In this document: in pieces, positions 38,286 to 49,266 of the stretch
Layout: the number at the start of each line of letters is the position of its first letter
Position numbering within the stretch: position 1 is the first letter of the stretch
Origin: Hofstenia miamia
Lineage: Eukaryota > Xenacoelomorpha > Acoela
DNA length: 64,000 nt
Direction: 5' to 3'
Assembly: GCA_004352715.1 (NCBI GenBank)
Contig: SCFE01000118.1
Location: forward strand, 740,697-804,696
Notes under the pieces: model-generated
What the model saw: only the letters and a program-made list of their open reading frames with translations
What the model was told of the DNA's origin: nothing
Databases searched by the model: none
Translations under genes and position numbers: made by a program

Positions 38286-39854
38286 TCATAGAAGTAACAA
38301 AAATAGAATAGTTAAGAGAATGCAAGTCCTTAACCTTGCTTTAAGTACAGATATGATGGGAGACATCTTAACATTAAGAGTTAGATCATTCCATACATTA
38401 GGACCTGCAACTGGTAACACATGAGAAGAGTTGGATGTACTAACAAGTGGAGCAGTTAACCTAAGTTGATCACAAGATCTAAGGTCATGACCATTATCAC
38501 AAAAATCAAAAAGTTCTGAAATATAACTTGGTGCAAGAATGTGCAAAGCTTTCCATACTGTAAGAGAAATTTTGTAAACAATGTGATTTTGAACTGGAAG
38601 CCAATGTAGAGCCTGCAAAATGGGGGTAATGTGTTCTTGTGGGCCAATATTCATTGTAAAGTGAACAGCAGAATTCTGTAATAACTGCAACTTATGGAGA
38701 AGAGTAGCAGGAATACCAAACAAGAGTAAATTGTGTGCATCAATATAAGATGTGACAAATGCACTAACAAGATGCTTAGATGTATTAACATCTAAGTAAT
38801 GGTGAATTTGTCAGATGGATCAAAGTGCAACCATACCATACCACAGTGGAAGAGAGTTGAGTCAAAAATGAACCCAAGGTTTCTGACAGCATTGGAAGGA
38901 GTAAGAAAAGTATCTCCAGCATAGATATCAAGAGAAGGAGAAGAACCATGAACAGAAGTGACACCCAAACCATCAGATTTGCCATCATTCAATACCATGT
39001 TGTTTGAAGCATACCAATTCAGTAATACACTTCTGTAGATGGGTGACAGAGCTATCATAATTTTTAACATCATTAGCATAGCACATGATAAGTATGCAGT
39101 GTTTCAGAGCAATCAATTTGATTTAGATATACATAAAATGAAAAGAAGAGGACCCAATATAGAGCCCTGAGTAACTCCAGAAGATATACTAAACAATTGA
39201 GAGCAAGCATTATTTATACAAACATATTGACAGCAATCCCAGAGATAGGAACATGTCAATGTAAGAGCATTGCCACAAACACCAAACCACTTCTGAAGAT
39301 GAACAAGTAAAATACTATAATTAATAGTATCAAATGCTGCACTGAGATGAAGTAAGATAACAGGGCAAACAGTGCCAGGTGAGTCAACACTGCATAGAAT
39401 GTCATTTTGTACTCTGGCAAGAGCCATTTAACAAATGTGAAAAGGATGGTATGCACTTTGCATCAGAGGAAGAAGGTTATTTTCATTAAGGTATGTAAAT
39501 AATTGTTTATAGACAATCCTTTCTAAACATTTGCAGAAATAAGATAAACAGGAAACAGGACAGTAATTTTTGAAGTTGTTTTTATTAAGATTGGATTGTT
39601 TTAGGTGTAACACAGGCATGTTTCCAACTAAAAGGAAAGTAAGCTTGCTGTAGAGAGGCATTAATAAGTAAACAAATCACTGGCAATCAATAATCAATCC
39701 AGCACTTAGTAAGAAAAGTAGGCCAGGGATCAGTATTACACGTTTTAGTAGAACTGCTCATAATTAAATCAGAAAGATCAGCTTCAGTAACAAAGGCAAA
39801 ATCATTAAATCTACAAGTAAGAATGAGGGCAGGCAAATGTGAATAATGCAATAG
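38286..39854 (-). pseudogene. LINE reverse transcriptase and C-terminal domain
   Basis: The fingers appear as KNNFKNYCPVSCLSYF and CLERIVYKQLFTYLNENNLL (39428-39661), followed by VILLHLSAAFDTINYSILL (palm motif A) and SSGVTQGSILGPLLFIL (39113-39427). The thumb and C-terminal parts read SNAVRNLGFIFD (38792-39079) and LQALHWLPVQNHIVYKI...SYISELFD (38286-38723), the latter typical of L2/CR1 LINE C-termini. The usual L-x-FADD segment between 39080 and 39115 is damaged. There are several frameshifts. Conserved positions such as GVPQGS and DLSAAFD each carry a substitution. Confidence 0.85.
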
Positions 39855-40744
39855 TGTAGAATTGTGGGGCGCATCTAGCAGCTCAAGTGGTATGAAGTTT
39901 GTTAAGAATTACTGAGAGTGGCCTGTACTCTAACAAAACAAATGAAGATTGGTAGTTTGCCAATTTCACTGTAGAAAAAAGAACTGAAACCATTTCCAAG
40001 AAGGCATTCCAGCTAGTGACCAATTTACATGGCATCACACTGAAGCCAAATCATAAGAAACCATCCACACTCACCAAAGTGCTAATTGTGTGTCTCAAGT
40101 TTAATTTCTAGCTCAATAACAAATTTAGCTCAGTGTTCTTGTTATCTCAGCTCATGTAATAAGATATTAATAACATGTAGTTACCACGTATTCATGTATG
40201 CCAACAGCATATTTTTGCATAGTGTATTGTTAAGTGCATGTATGATCAATTGAATACAAAGTTCTTTTATTCAGTATACCTATGCATAGCCTTAAACTGA
40301 CCACAATATGGGCTCACATCTGTCAAGGAGTGAGTTATCACCCCAGGCACAGCAGAGTTCCTCCCACATTATCACTGGATCTTACAAGCAAATAATTATC
40401 ATATTAATAATGATGCTAAAAAGGGTTAGAAATATAGAGTAAGTAGAGAAGCAAATGTTATCCAGTGAGAATGAAATTTATTTGACAATTGCAACAATGA
40501 GTTCCCTATTTTATACAGAGAAAAAGGTAAATATTTACTGTTTACAAAATTCACTTAATTCCCTCACAAATTAAATGAGCAATTTACATGTACACTTTAA
40601 TGAAGGGGACAAATAACAAATTAGAAACCTAAGTTTGAAATACTAAAAATCAATAAAAATGACTAAATTAATAATTGGAATATCACGAAATTGATTAAAG
40701 AGAGTGCCAGTAAAATAAAATAAAGGGCCCCAAGTGACTCTACA
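39855..40744 (-). mobile_element. solo gypsy LTR in the LINE
   Basis: This 890-bp segment is an inverted match to the LTRs at 46610-47506 and 50674-51547. It begins TGTAGAATTGTGGGGCG and ends AAGTGACTCTACA. The flanking tetramers ATAG and CTAG differ by one base. It splits the LINE coding region, since LINE sequence resumes on both sides (VNQFGEYFDNKVKSISD just above 40744). Confidence 0.85.
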
Positions 40745-41132
40745 CTAGTATCAGAAATAGACTTAACTTTGTTGTCAAAGTATTCACCAAATTGGTTAAC
40801 CAAATCATCAAGAGAAACTTCATCATTATAATAACATTGACCACCATCAAGCAAGTGAGTAATATAATGAAATAGATCCTTAGAATTAGCATTATTAATT
40901 TTATCAATATAGAAATTGTCTCATTTAGCTATCATACATTTTCAGTATAGCCTGGTAAAATTGGTGAGTTCAGTATGATCAGAAATAGATTTTGTTTTCA
41001 GCCAATGTTGTTCCAATCATTGCCTTTGGCACTTCATATTGTGTAGTTCAGAGTTATACCATGGCAAGAAAGAATGAGGAATAATACATCTATTAGTAAT
41101 AGGAGCAAGATTATCCAAGATCAAACAAATAT
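40745..41132 (-). pseudogene. LINE endonuclease-RT linker segment
   Basis: The minus strand reads LDDLVNQFGEYFDNKVKSIS at about 40745-40810, the linker typically found before the RT of L2/CR1-type LINEs. Upstream remnants reach the second solo LTR. No catalytic residues are in this piece. Confidence 0.55.
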
Positions 41133-41948
41133 TGTATAATCAGGGGCTGGGAACTCTAATAACACTATAGAACTCATTGTCACAGCAGAAGGTTGCAGGA
41201 GTGACCTTATTGCAACAGCCCCAATTCCTCTAATAATATGATTGAACATTGGTAATTCATCCATGTAACTAGTAACTCTTTAGACAACATCCAGGATGAC
41301 CAATTCATATGGCTTCCAGCTGAAGTGATGTCCAAAAAGAGAAGTTTGTAACTTGCTTGATCAGTGCTGCCCTATCTCACATTTTATTATCTATCTCACT
41401 ACAAAATAAACAGCTCATTTGTTTTCTTATCTCTCAGCTCACTAAATAATAGCATGTAATTACCATGCATTCATGTTAAGCAATGGTATAATATCATCAC
41501 AGTGTAATCAATTATTAGTGCATGTACTTGTTGCAATCAAACAAAAGGTGTATTATTTCTATATGTAACTGTACACATAACCTAATGAGGTCCACAATTT
41601 GGGCCTGCTTACTGTCAGAATCACTACTTGTCACATCAGTACTTGAAGAAGTACTCCTAAATTATCAATGGAACTTACACAATCATTATTATAAAAATCA
41701 TAAATTTAAATAAGAAATAAGGTTTTACACATTGTAAATTATTACCTGCTTTGTTTACAACATAATATCACACAATCATGTTTCCTTGCAAATTGAATTG
41801 AGCAACAATACTATGTAGCACCAAAGTGAGGGGACATTAAACTGTCATCAGAAACTAAAATCAAAATAAATGTTTATGTCATGTTGACATAATTACAGTT
41901 ACAAAATCAAATAAAAATATCAGTACACAGTCCCTGAGTAACTCTACA
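41133..41948 (-). mobile_element. second, older solo gypsy LTR in the LINE
   Basis: The 816-bp segment runs from TGTATAATCAGGGG to GAGTAACTCTACA, is homologous to the other LTRs but more diverged, and has a perfect ATAT target duplication (41129-41132 and 41949-41952). It has the same orientation as the solo LTR at 39855. Confidence 0.8.
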
Positions 41949-41959
41949 ATATTGTGATC

Positions 41960-42600
41960 AAACTTAGAGACAGTGAAATCAATATCAATTTTAATAAAAT
42001 CAAGAGACAAAAATGGGCTTAGGCAGTCAGATAAATCATGTTCAAGAATAGTATTATCAAGGGATCAAAAATTTCTGAAGCTCACATTAACAGGAACAGA
42101 AGCAGAATGATCAATTGAAAGGCTACATTTAACAGAATCATGGTAAGATTTAATATCAGAACCATGGAGACCAATCAAAAACTTTAACATAGTTTACAAA
42201 AGAGCAACCAGAGCATATTATGATATGATCCAGAGTATGTCCAGCAGAATAAGTTGGACCAACTACAAGTTGATCAAGGTCAAATGAATAAATTAAATCA
42301 AGCTATTGTTGGGAAAAGTAGTAATCAGATAGAGAACAATAAGAAGAAAACAAGTATGGTTGTAAGATTTTGTAACATCAACTAATTCAAAAGATTCAAA
42401 AGTAACACCAAGCATAAGAGCTTTAGCACTGAAAGCTTTTCTATGTATAACAGCAACATCTCCTCCACAAGGACCATGAGGAACAGATATAATATCAAAA
42501 TCAGCCAAATAATGTCTGATTCCAGCAAACCACTGTCATCATGCTCATCACCCCAAAGCCAAGATTCAGTAATCACACATATATCAATTTTGCATTCAAT
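41960..42600 (-). pseudogene. LINE apurinic-type endonuclease remnant
   Basis: ITESWLWGDEHDDSGLLESD (about 42510-42576) matches the TETWL...D block of exonuclease-endonuclease-phosphatase domains in LINEs. It is followed, after a frame change, by SVPHGPCGGDVAVIHRK (42430-42490), which corresponds to the RxxGGGVAI block. Later parts down to 41960 are degenerate. The endonuclease would nick target DNA to start reverse transcription. Confidence 0.75.
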
Positions 42601-42639
42601 TATGACAGAGATGAGAAAGGTGAGTTTTCAACATATAGA

Positions 42640-43480
42640 TTGGCAGTTCCATAGTAATATGTTACTCAAGGATAGTCAATTACCAAATGGAGCAACTGGA
42701 ACACCTTTGTTGAACAACTTCAAACCACAAATGTTTAAGTCACACTTAGGTGCACCAGACAGAATAAGGTCATGCCACTGTTTCAACACCACCTTTTCAG
42801 TGATCCTATCCTCTTTAGATAGAAACCTATTTATGTATACATTGTGACCAAAAGATTTCATTTTAGAAGCCTGTGAAAGTAATTTTCAAACATCCCATAC
42901 AGATGTCATAGTGACAAGAACTGAGCAAGGTCAAACTCTGGCAGGATCAAACTTTCCCAGCTGTTTGATATTAGCTATTAAACCAAAATTATTTGTCATG
43001 TGACAAAAAACGTCTTTAACCTGCTTTTCTTCTTGAATCAAAGCATCAGCTGATTGTCCAACTTCAGGTAGGCCATTAAGCTTTAAAATGTAATTGACAT
43101 CATCCAAATGATTTAAATGCTGGTAAAAAGAAGCAGTAACAACAGTAGCCAAAGATTTAAGTTGCTTATCTATTTCAGCAATCAGCTTTGAACAATCATC
43201 AATTCTAGATTCAAGTTTCGAATTTGGTCTGCACAAGTCTACCAGTATAGCTGACATTATCTTATTATTAACACAGGAATTACAGAAGAGAATAACATTG
43301 TCAATAACCTCACATAATGCAGCCAATGTATCTTTTGTAAAAAGAGTGCATTTTCATTCCAATGCATTTTATTATAACAGCCACTGCATACAAAAACACT
43401 GTCATTAGCATGTATAGAGTTACAGCATGTAGAACACAGCCTAGATAGATCACACAAAAGCATAGTCATAATTAGTCTAA
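42640..43480 (-). pseudogene. LINE ORF1 (PHD-like finger, coiled coil, nucleic-acid-binding part)
   Basis: The frame begins with a cysteine/histidine-rich segment (CSTCCNSIHANDSVFVCSGC then KMHW, 43257-43469), like the PHD-type finger in CR1/L2 ORF1 proteins. It continues with a helical stretch (SKLESRIDDCSKLIAEIDKQ, 42931-43326), then LKLNGLPEV and DVFCHMTNNFGLIANIKQLG. It ends with KSFGHNVYINRFLSKEDRIT (42676-42861), the single-strand-binding portion. Three frames are needed, so it is broken. Confidence 0.7.
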
Positions 43481-44619
43481 ATGCTAGACATTATGTTAAT
43501 TCACTTCACAGAGCACTCAGCAAACTGATTGTCCACAATGAAAACAAAACTTGTATTTGTGTATGATATTTGATAAAGCAAGGATTATCACGACACAAAG
43601 CAATATTGTTGCACTTCACACACTCCCAAGGTGTCTGCTTCCATTGTGATTTAGAGCTTTTGCCAGCCAAGGCTGACTTCTCCCAACAGACTGTGCAGTT
43701 CTTGAATTTTTTTGTTTCCCTGTCCAGCTGTAATTTCTCTGTCAGATTTGATTCTATTAACTTCAGACCAATGAAAAAAAATATGCAGGTAAATTTTTAA
43801 AGCAACAAAATAAAAGTTTGTGAGATTTTATATTCTTTTAGGCTTAAATTGGCAAATGAGTAAAATCAAATAAAAATGCATCTGTGGCATTCACAACTGG
43901 GTTAGCATTTTTATTTAGCTTGTTTTATATTGAAACAAAGGCAAATGTCAAGGGAAACTATTCAGAAATGAAGATTAAATGTTGAACTTTCATGTGGTAG
44001 CTAACTTTTCTTGATACAAACAATGATGACTTTATCTAAAAATAGTTAAATGTCACTGCAAGCTGTCTCTCAATATGTAGAGAACTGAATGTTTTGCCAC
44101 CACAATAGGACTCACAGCACTTACATGGGGAACAAATGGTTATTACAAGTATATTTGTGGTGTGTAGTCAAAGTGTTATATACTTCTTTAAACATTATTT
44201 TGATTAGTTTTTTATGTAGTTAAGATTGCTGAAATACAGAATTACAAGTAAGTAACTGTAAATATGTGCTATAATTATAAGCATTGACTGTTTACATATT
44301 ACATATATATAATTTACCACCTGATACTGTTAGATCTAACCTGATGATTAAAGAATTGTGTTAGCATGCCTTGTACTGTGCACTTTCATAATTCATAGCT
44401 AATATATAAATGCTAATTTGGTTTGTGTCATATTTACTTCAGACTAATTTCTGGTAGCTTATCTATTTCTTTAAAGTATTTTACAGATTCATAGTGTAAG
44501 ACAACATGGCCATTTCTAGTACAAAAATTACAGGTTTAAATCCTGTCAAATCTGCTTTTTGAAATGCTCCTTTATTTTTGTAAACAAAAATTTTGAATAA
44601 TATACCTGCAGGTGTACCA
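43481..44619. other. spacer between the LINE and the gypsy complex
   Basis: A frame at 43570-43800 is cysteine-rich at its start but matches nothing I recognise; it may be LINE 5' UTR. A weak tRNA-like T-arm at 44530-44548 is discussed under rejected items. Confidence 0.35.
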
Positions 44620-44623
44620 GTAT

Positions 44624-45439
44624 TGTAGAATCACAGGGGCGCTCTTACCACTCAAGCAGACTGGGTAACTCTTAGGTTCTTCTGAAGGTTGCAAAGATAT
44701 CCATCACAGAGAGTGACCCACATTCTAACAGAAAAAGAAGAACATTGGTAGTTCACCAATTTCATTAAAGAAAAACTGAAACCAATCACCAAGAAAGGAT
44801 TCAATATAGTGACCAATTCACACAGCATCACACTGAAGCCATATCAAGAAAGCCATCCTGACTCAACAAGGTGCTGATTGTGTATCTCAAATATTAAGTT
44901 CTAGCTCAAATAAACAATTTAGCTCATAGTTCTTGTTGTCTCAGCTCATGTAAATAAACATAATAATAGCATGTAATTGCCATGCATTCCTGTTGGCCAG
45001 CAGCATATTATATTTGCATAGTGTGATGTTAAGTGCATGCATGAAACTGATCAAAGTAAAAGTTAATATTCCCTACATGTATACTTAGCCTTAAAGAGAC
45101 CACAATATGGGCTGCCAACTGTCAAAGGGCTAGTTATAACCCTAGGCACAGCAAAGTAACTCCCAAATTATTGCTGGATCTTACACAAAATTAACTATTA
45201 TAAAATCCATAACACCTAGAACAGTTAGTAATTTAATAAGAAAGAAAAAAGTAATGATTTCCAAGTGAGACAAAACTTTTATTAGGCTTGGCTACAATGG
45301 AATCANNNNNNNNNNNNNNNNNNNNNAACTATTATAAAATCCATAACACCTAGAACAGTTAGTAATTTAATAAGAAAGAAAAAAGTAATGATTTCCAAGT
45401 GAGACAAAACTTTTATTAGGCTTGGCTACAATGGAATCA
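44624..45439 (-). repeat. 3' LTR of the outer gypsy element, U3 start missing, contains an assembly gap
   Basis: Homologous to the other LTRs from its end inward. The first ~300 bp of U3 are absent, and the segment passes directly into coding sequence near 45440. Bases 45193-45305 are repeated at 45327-45439 on either side of 21 Ns. Confidence 0.8.
45306..45326. other. assembly gap with duplicated flanks
   Basis: 21 Ns; the 113 bases before the gap are identical to the 113 after it, so the contigs overlap and the gap is artificial. Confidence 0.95.
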
Positions 45440-46605
45440 GTTAATGTCTTCAAGTTAAATGTCCAGTGTAACTTATTTTGGGTTTCATCTAACAGATTAT
45501 CACAGATGAAGTGGACAGCTTTTTGTGTGGCAATGAAGTACAGATGCAAAATCTCATCCCAGATCTTGGAGGTTTTGTGCTTTCATTCCTCCATTTTCCT
45601 GCACTGGACACTAGCTGAATTGTGAGAGGAGGGACCTGGACTAGGAGGGGCTTTCAAGTCACTTTGGGACAGGGTTAGATTGATTACACTAGCAAAGGGC
45701 ACTCTAGGATTCTCCTCAGGTTCCCATGCAGAGGGTTGTCTCCATGTGTTGTCATCTGGGGTCCACTCCCACACAGATAGTTGTCTCCATGCATAGCTAT
45801 GGGAATCCTGCTCCTGTGGGGATAGTTGTCTTCCCAAGTAGTCACAAGTACTGCTACATGAGTCCTCTGCTTGACATTCTTGTTTACAGGAGATGCCTTT
45901 GCTTGTCTGTTGTGGGGATGTGGCTTGGCTCATCTCATCTGAGGGATTTAGTCATTGTTGCATGCAGCATCTGATGGGTGGTTTGTTTTTTGATCATTTC
46001 ATCATGGTTGCTAAACAAAGAAATGAGATCTAATTCCCAATCCTGGGTATTTAAGTGATTTAAATATCATTGCTCTCTTACTTTAAATTTAGGCAAAACA
46101 CTAGTAACTATAGTGTTGCTACTACTACCAAGGTTACTATCATAATTGACCTGCATGAGGTTGTCTTCCTCACATTTGGTGAGGTTATTATAAAATTCAA
46201 TTTTGCTAAGCCCATCATCAACAAGGGAAAACTTGCTATTAGCATTGATGACTGCATTATTAATATTTTAATAGTACATTTAAGTCACTGAAAATGGGCA
46301 ACCTTTCCATTACTCAATAAATACCAGTGGTGATCTAGCACCTTTGTAATGACAAATGGACCTTGCCAATTTGTGGCAAGTTTCCACACCTGATTGGTGT
46401 TGGTGACTTGATGAGAAAATAAGCAAAAACTTTGTGACCTTGTTTATGTGGCTTGCCATTTAGCTTCCTATTAAAATTCCTTTTTTGGCAAATGACTGAT
46501 TGATTGGTGTTCCTACAGATGGTAAGGTGTACCTCTTGGAATTTGTGTAACTTTAGATTTACAAAGTTTTCTTTGTAGTCTGGAAACATGATTAAGAGTG
46601 GCGTG
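45440..46605 (-). pseudogene. integrase C-terminus and tail of the outer gypsy element
   Basis: The minus strand at 46335-46589 reads VICQKRNFNRKLNGKPHKQG followed by DKVFAY-like sequence (here HKVFAYFLIKSP) and SGNLPQIGKVH-like sequence (here CGNLPQIGKVH). This is the C-terminal beta-barrel region of gypsy integrases. Downstream, 45583-45933 encodes a Q/S/P-rich segment with repeated W-x-P units (YAWRQLSVWEWTPDDNTWRQ). The part upstream of 46605 continues beyond the inner insertion at 51552. Confidence 0.75.
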
Positions 46606-46609
46606 CTTG

Positions 46610-47506
46610 TGTAGAATCACTCAGGGCTTCTTTTTGTTTTACCTTAATTTTTAGGGCACTTTAAAACTAATTTGGGGCTATTCTTTTAATTAATTATTAA
46701 TTTTGTCAATTTTTGATTATTTCAAACCTAAGATTCAAACTTATTGACTGTCCCCTCAGAGCTTTTGTATTACGTGTAATTGCTCAGTTAATCTGTGAGG
46801 GAAAACTAACTTTTGTAAAGAATGGTAAATATTTACCTACTCTTGTATAAATAGGGCATACTATTGTAAGCAAACGTCAAATATAATTTGTTCTCACTGG
46901 ACACCATTTGCTTTTCATTTTTATTATATTTTATTAACCTTTTTAGCTTTGGTATGGATTTGATAATAATGAACTAATAAGATCTGGTGATAATGAAGGA
47001 GAACTCCTCTGTGCCTGGGGCAATAACTTGCTCCTTGACAGATGTGAGCCTATATTGTGGTTGCTTTAGGGCTATGTATAGGGATAGGAAATAAGAGAAC
47101 TATTATCTATCAATCAAACATGCACAAACTAAAACACACCTTGAATATATTATGCCATTGGCAAACATAAATACGTGGTAACTACACATTTATTAATATC
47201 TTATTACATGAGCTGAGTAGATAAACCTGGAGATAAATTATTGTATTGAGCTAGAAATTACAACTTGAGACGCACAATTAGCACCTTGGATTTGTAAGGA
47301 TGGACTCTAAAGGCTTGGCTTCAGTGTGATGCCATGTGAATTGGTTGCTACTTTAACCATCTTGGAATTACTTTTCCTTTCTACAATGAAATTGGCAAAT
47401 TACCAATCTTCTATTGTTTTGTTAGAGCACAGGATGCTCTCAGCAATGGTAATCTTCTGCAACCTTTGTACTGCTTGAGCTGCTAGAAGCACCCTGTGAT
47501 TTTACA
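46610..47506 (+). repeat. 5' LTR of the inner gypsy element
   Basis: 897 bp, TGTAGAATCACTC...GTGATTTTACA. Similar throughout to the 3' LTR, from which it differs by scattered substitutions and an extra ~25 bp near 47046-47080. TATAAATAGGGC at about 46845 is a plausible TATA element. Confidence 0.9.
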
Positions 47507-47525
47507 TGGTGACCCTGACGTGATT
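47507..47525 (+). other. primer-binding site, tRNA-Trp type
   Basis: TGGTGACCCTGACGTGATT starts directly after the LTR. From my memory of the eukaryotic tRNA-Trp 3' end it is complementary at all but one position. Confidence 0.7.
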
Positions 47526-48048
47526 CTTGGACACTCTGGAGTGTCAGTTAAGCTATCTACTCCATTCTGTTACTGTGTGCAGATGGATCAATATTCAGAG
47601 ATGTACTCCAGTTGTGAAGTTTGTATGCCTACCAAAGCTGTCACCTGTTTTTCACTTGGTGGTTCTGAAGTGAAACAGAACTGTTATGATGTTTCTTTAC
47701 TGTATTTGGTCTTGTATTCTACTGGGTGTGAATCAGCAAGGATTGATTTCCTCTGACTGTGATCTATTTCACCACCCACAGATGTGCAACTTCACCTTAT
47801 GCATAGTTTTACATTTGGCAGCTCTGTGATCTGATGCTGTCACCAAGCTCTGATTCTATTGTTACTGTTCTTAGTGCTATTTTAGTTAGGTTACTCTTGT
47901 TCTTCTAGAATTTGGATTGTGTACCTATGCCCTGCTACCATCTGTTAAGTGCTTTCATTTCACTGACACAGTTGGATGTTTCTCCTACATTATTGGAATT
48001 GTTATTGGAACCTTTTTCTCTTACTTTACTTTATTTGTTTTCTTGTTT

Positions 48049-49265
48049 TTATGGAAATGGACTTTTCTAATTCTCATAATGGGACTCCCACTCAGGGTTT
48101 CCCCTGTGTGAGCACTGGCAGCTTGGATGCTGTCCCTCACACCACTGGACTTAATACTGCTGTTGTTCTACCAACTCCTACTCCCACTAAACCTGTTTCT
48201 GGTGTATCCACACCCTCTGAAGTTTTGTCACAAGAAACCCCCTTTCCTGCTGCTCTGTCAAATGTGTTTCTTATGTATACTCCACCATTGCCTCATTCTG
48301 AGTTGCCATCACCTGAGGTTCAACAACTCAGAGAAGCTCTAGCTGAACAAATCTCACTGTGTTGTTCCTGTGAAGCCTGCTTTGAGGCCCTACAAGCCAA
48401 AATGAGACAGCAAGCCACCATAGCTTGGTAATGAGATAGATGCCTAATCAATTCAATCTCATCCTTGGAAATGTGAATTCAGGAAGCATTCCCACAAGCT
48501 CCTCCAACTCCCCAGAAGAACCTGAATATGTAACTCACACACTTTTGGATAAAGCCCTTCATGCTCTTTCAGATAAGTTCTCAACAATTATTTCACAGGC
48601 AATGTCTGCCCACCTTTCTAATGCTTTGTGAAGCACATACCTTCACTTGATCTACTATTTCTCAAGTTGCAACACTAACTACAGTAGCTACTCCAAGCTC
48701 TTGTACCCCAAGCACAACAGTTGTGCCTTCAGCACCTGTAAATGTCTCAGTCACCCCAACTGCTATGATTGTTCCACCTTCTCCTCTGAGTGACCCTATC
48801 AGATCTATGACAACTTGTGGGCCAAGCTTCACTCAATCTATTTTGCCCACCAAAGCACCAGCAAATGAACAATCAAATCTCTTAAATAGATACTCAGTAC
48901 TGCCTAAATTTACTGGCAAAATTGATGAAATCTCACAGTCATTTGATGAGTGGCTCTTTTTGTTTGAGTTAATGATGAAGCAGCATAAAACCACTCAGGA
49001 CGCTGCTGCTGCACAATTTCCCATGTTCCTTCAAGGCCTCACATACAACCAGTATATGATGCTGGACAGGGAAGTCAAAACAGATTACCAGTTACTCATT
49101 GGTCACTTTGAGGACCACTACAAAGCACCTCACATCAAACTGCAGTATAAGATGCTCTTATGTGATCTTTCCTTCTAGAAGGGAGATGATGTGAGAACCT
49201 ACATAATACAAGTTGATAGACTCTTTCACCTGAGTAAACTAACTCCTGCTCAAACATTTTTACCA
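48049..49265 (+). pseudogene. gag of the inner gypsy element
   Basis: An N-terminal region from about 48049 (MEMDFSNSHNGTPTQG, then a serine/proline/threonine-rich stretch) ends at a stop near 48430. A further piece at 48440-48631 (HTLLDKALHALSDKFSTI) and the 48723-49178 frame follow. The latter contains SVLPKFTGKIDEISQSFDEW and AAAAQFPMFLQGLTY, the capsid-like core of gypsy Gag. A stop at 49176 is followed in frame by DVRTYIIQVDRLFHLSKLTP, still Gag. The nucleocapsid zinc knuckle is missing. Gag would form the particle that packages element RNA; this copy is broken by at least three stops or shifts. Confidence 0.7.
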
Positions 49266-49266
49266 T

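Larger units (their letters stand above)
38208..43480 (-). mobile_element. L2/CR1-type LINE, nearly full length, with two solo LTR insertions
   Basis: Read on the minus strand, the element has an ORF1 region (about 43480-42640), an endonuclease region (about 42600-41960), an RT and C-terminal region (about 40860-38286), and a (TTA)n tail at 38208-38253. Removing the solo LTRs at 41133-41948 and 39855-40744 restores continuity of the linker and RT coding. A short tandem tail in place of poly(A) is typical of CR1/L2 elements. Frames are broken, so it is inactive. Confidence 0.85.

Noticed and set aside
44485-44553. A fourth tRNA-like segment with a perfect T-arm (ACAGG/CCTGT)
   Set aside because: The acceptor pairs at only five positions and no anticodon stem forms, so chance or an old tRNA relic is as likely.
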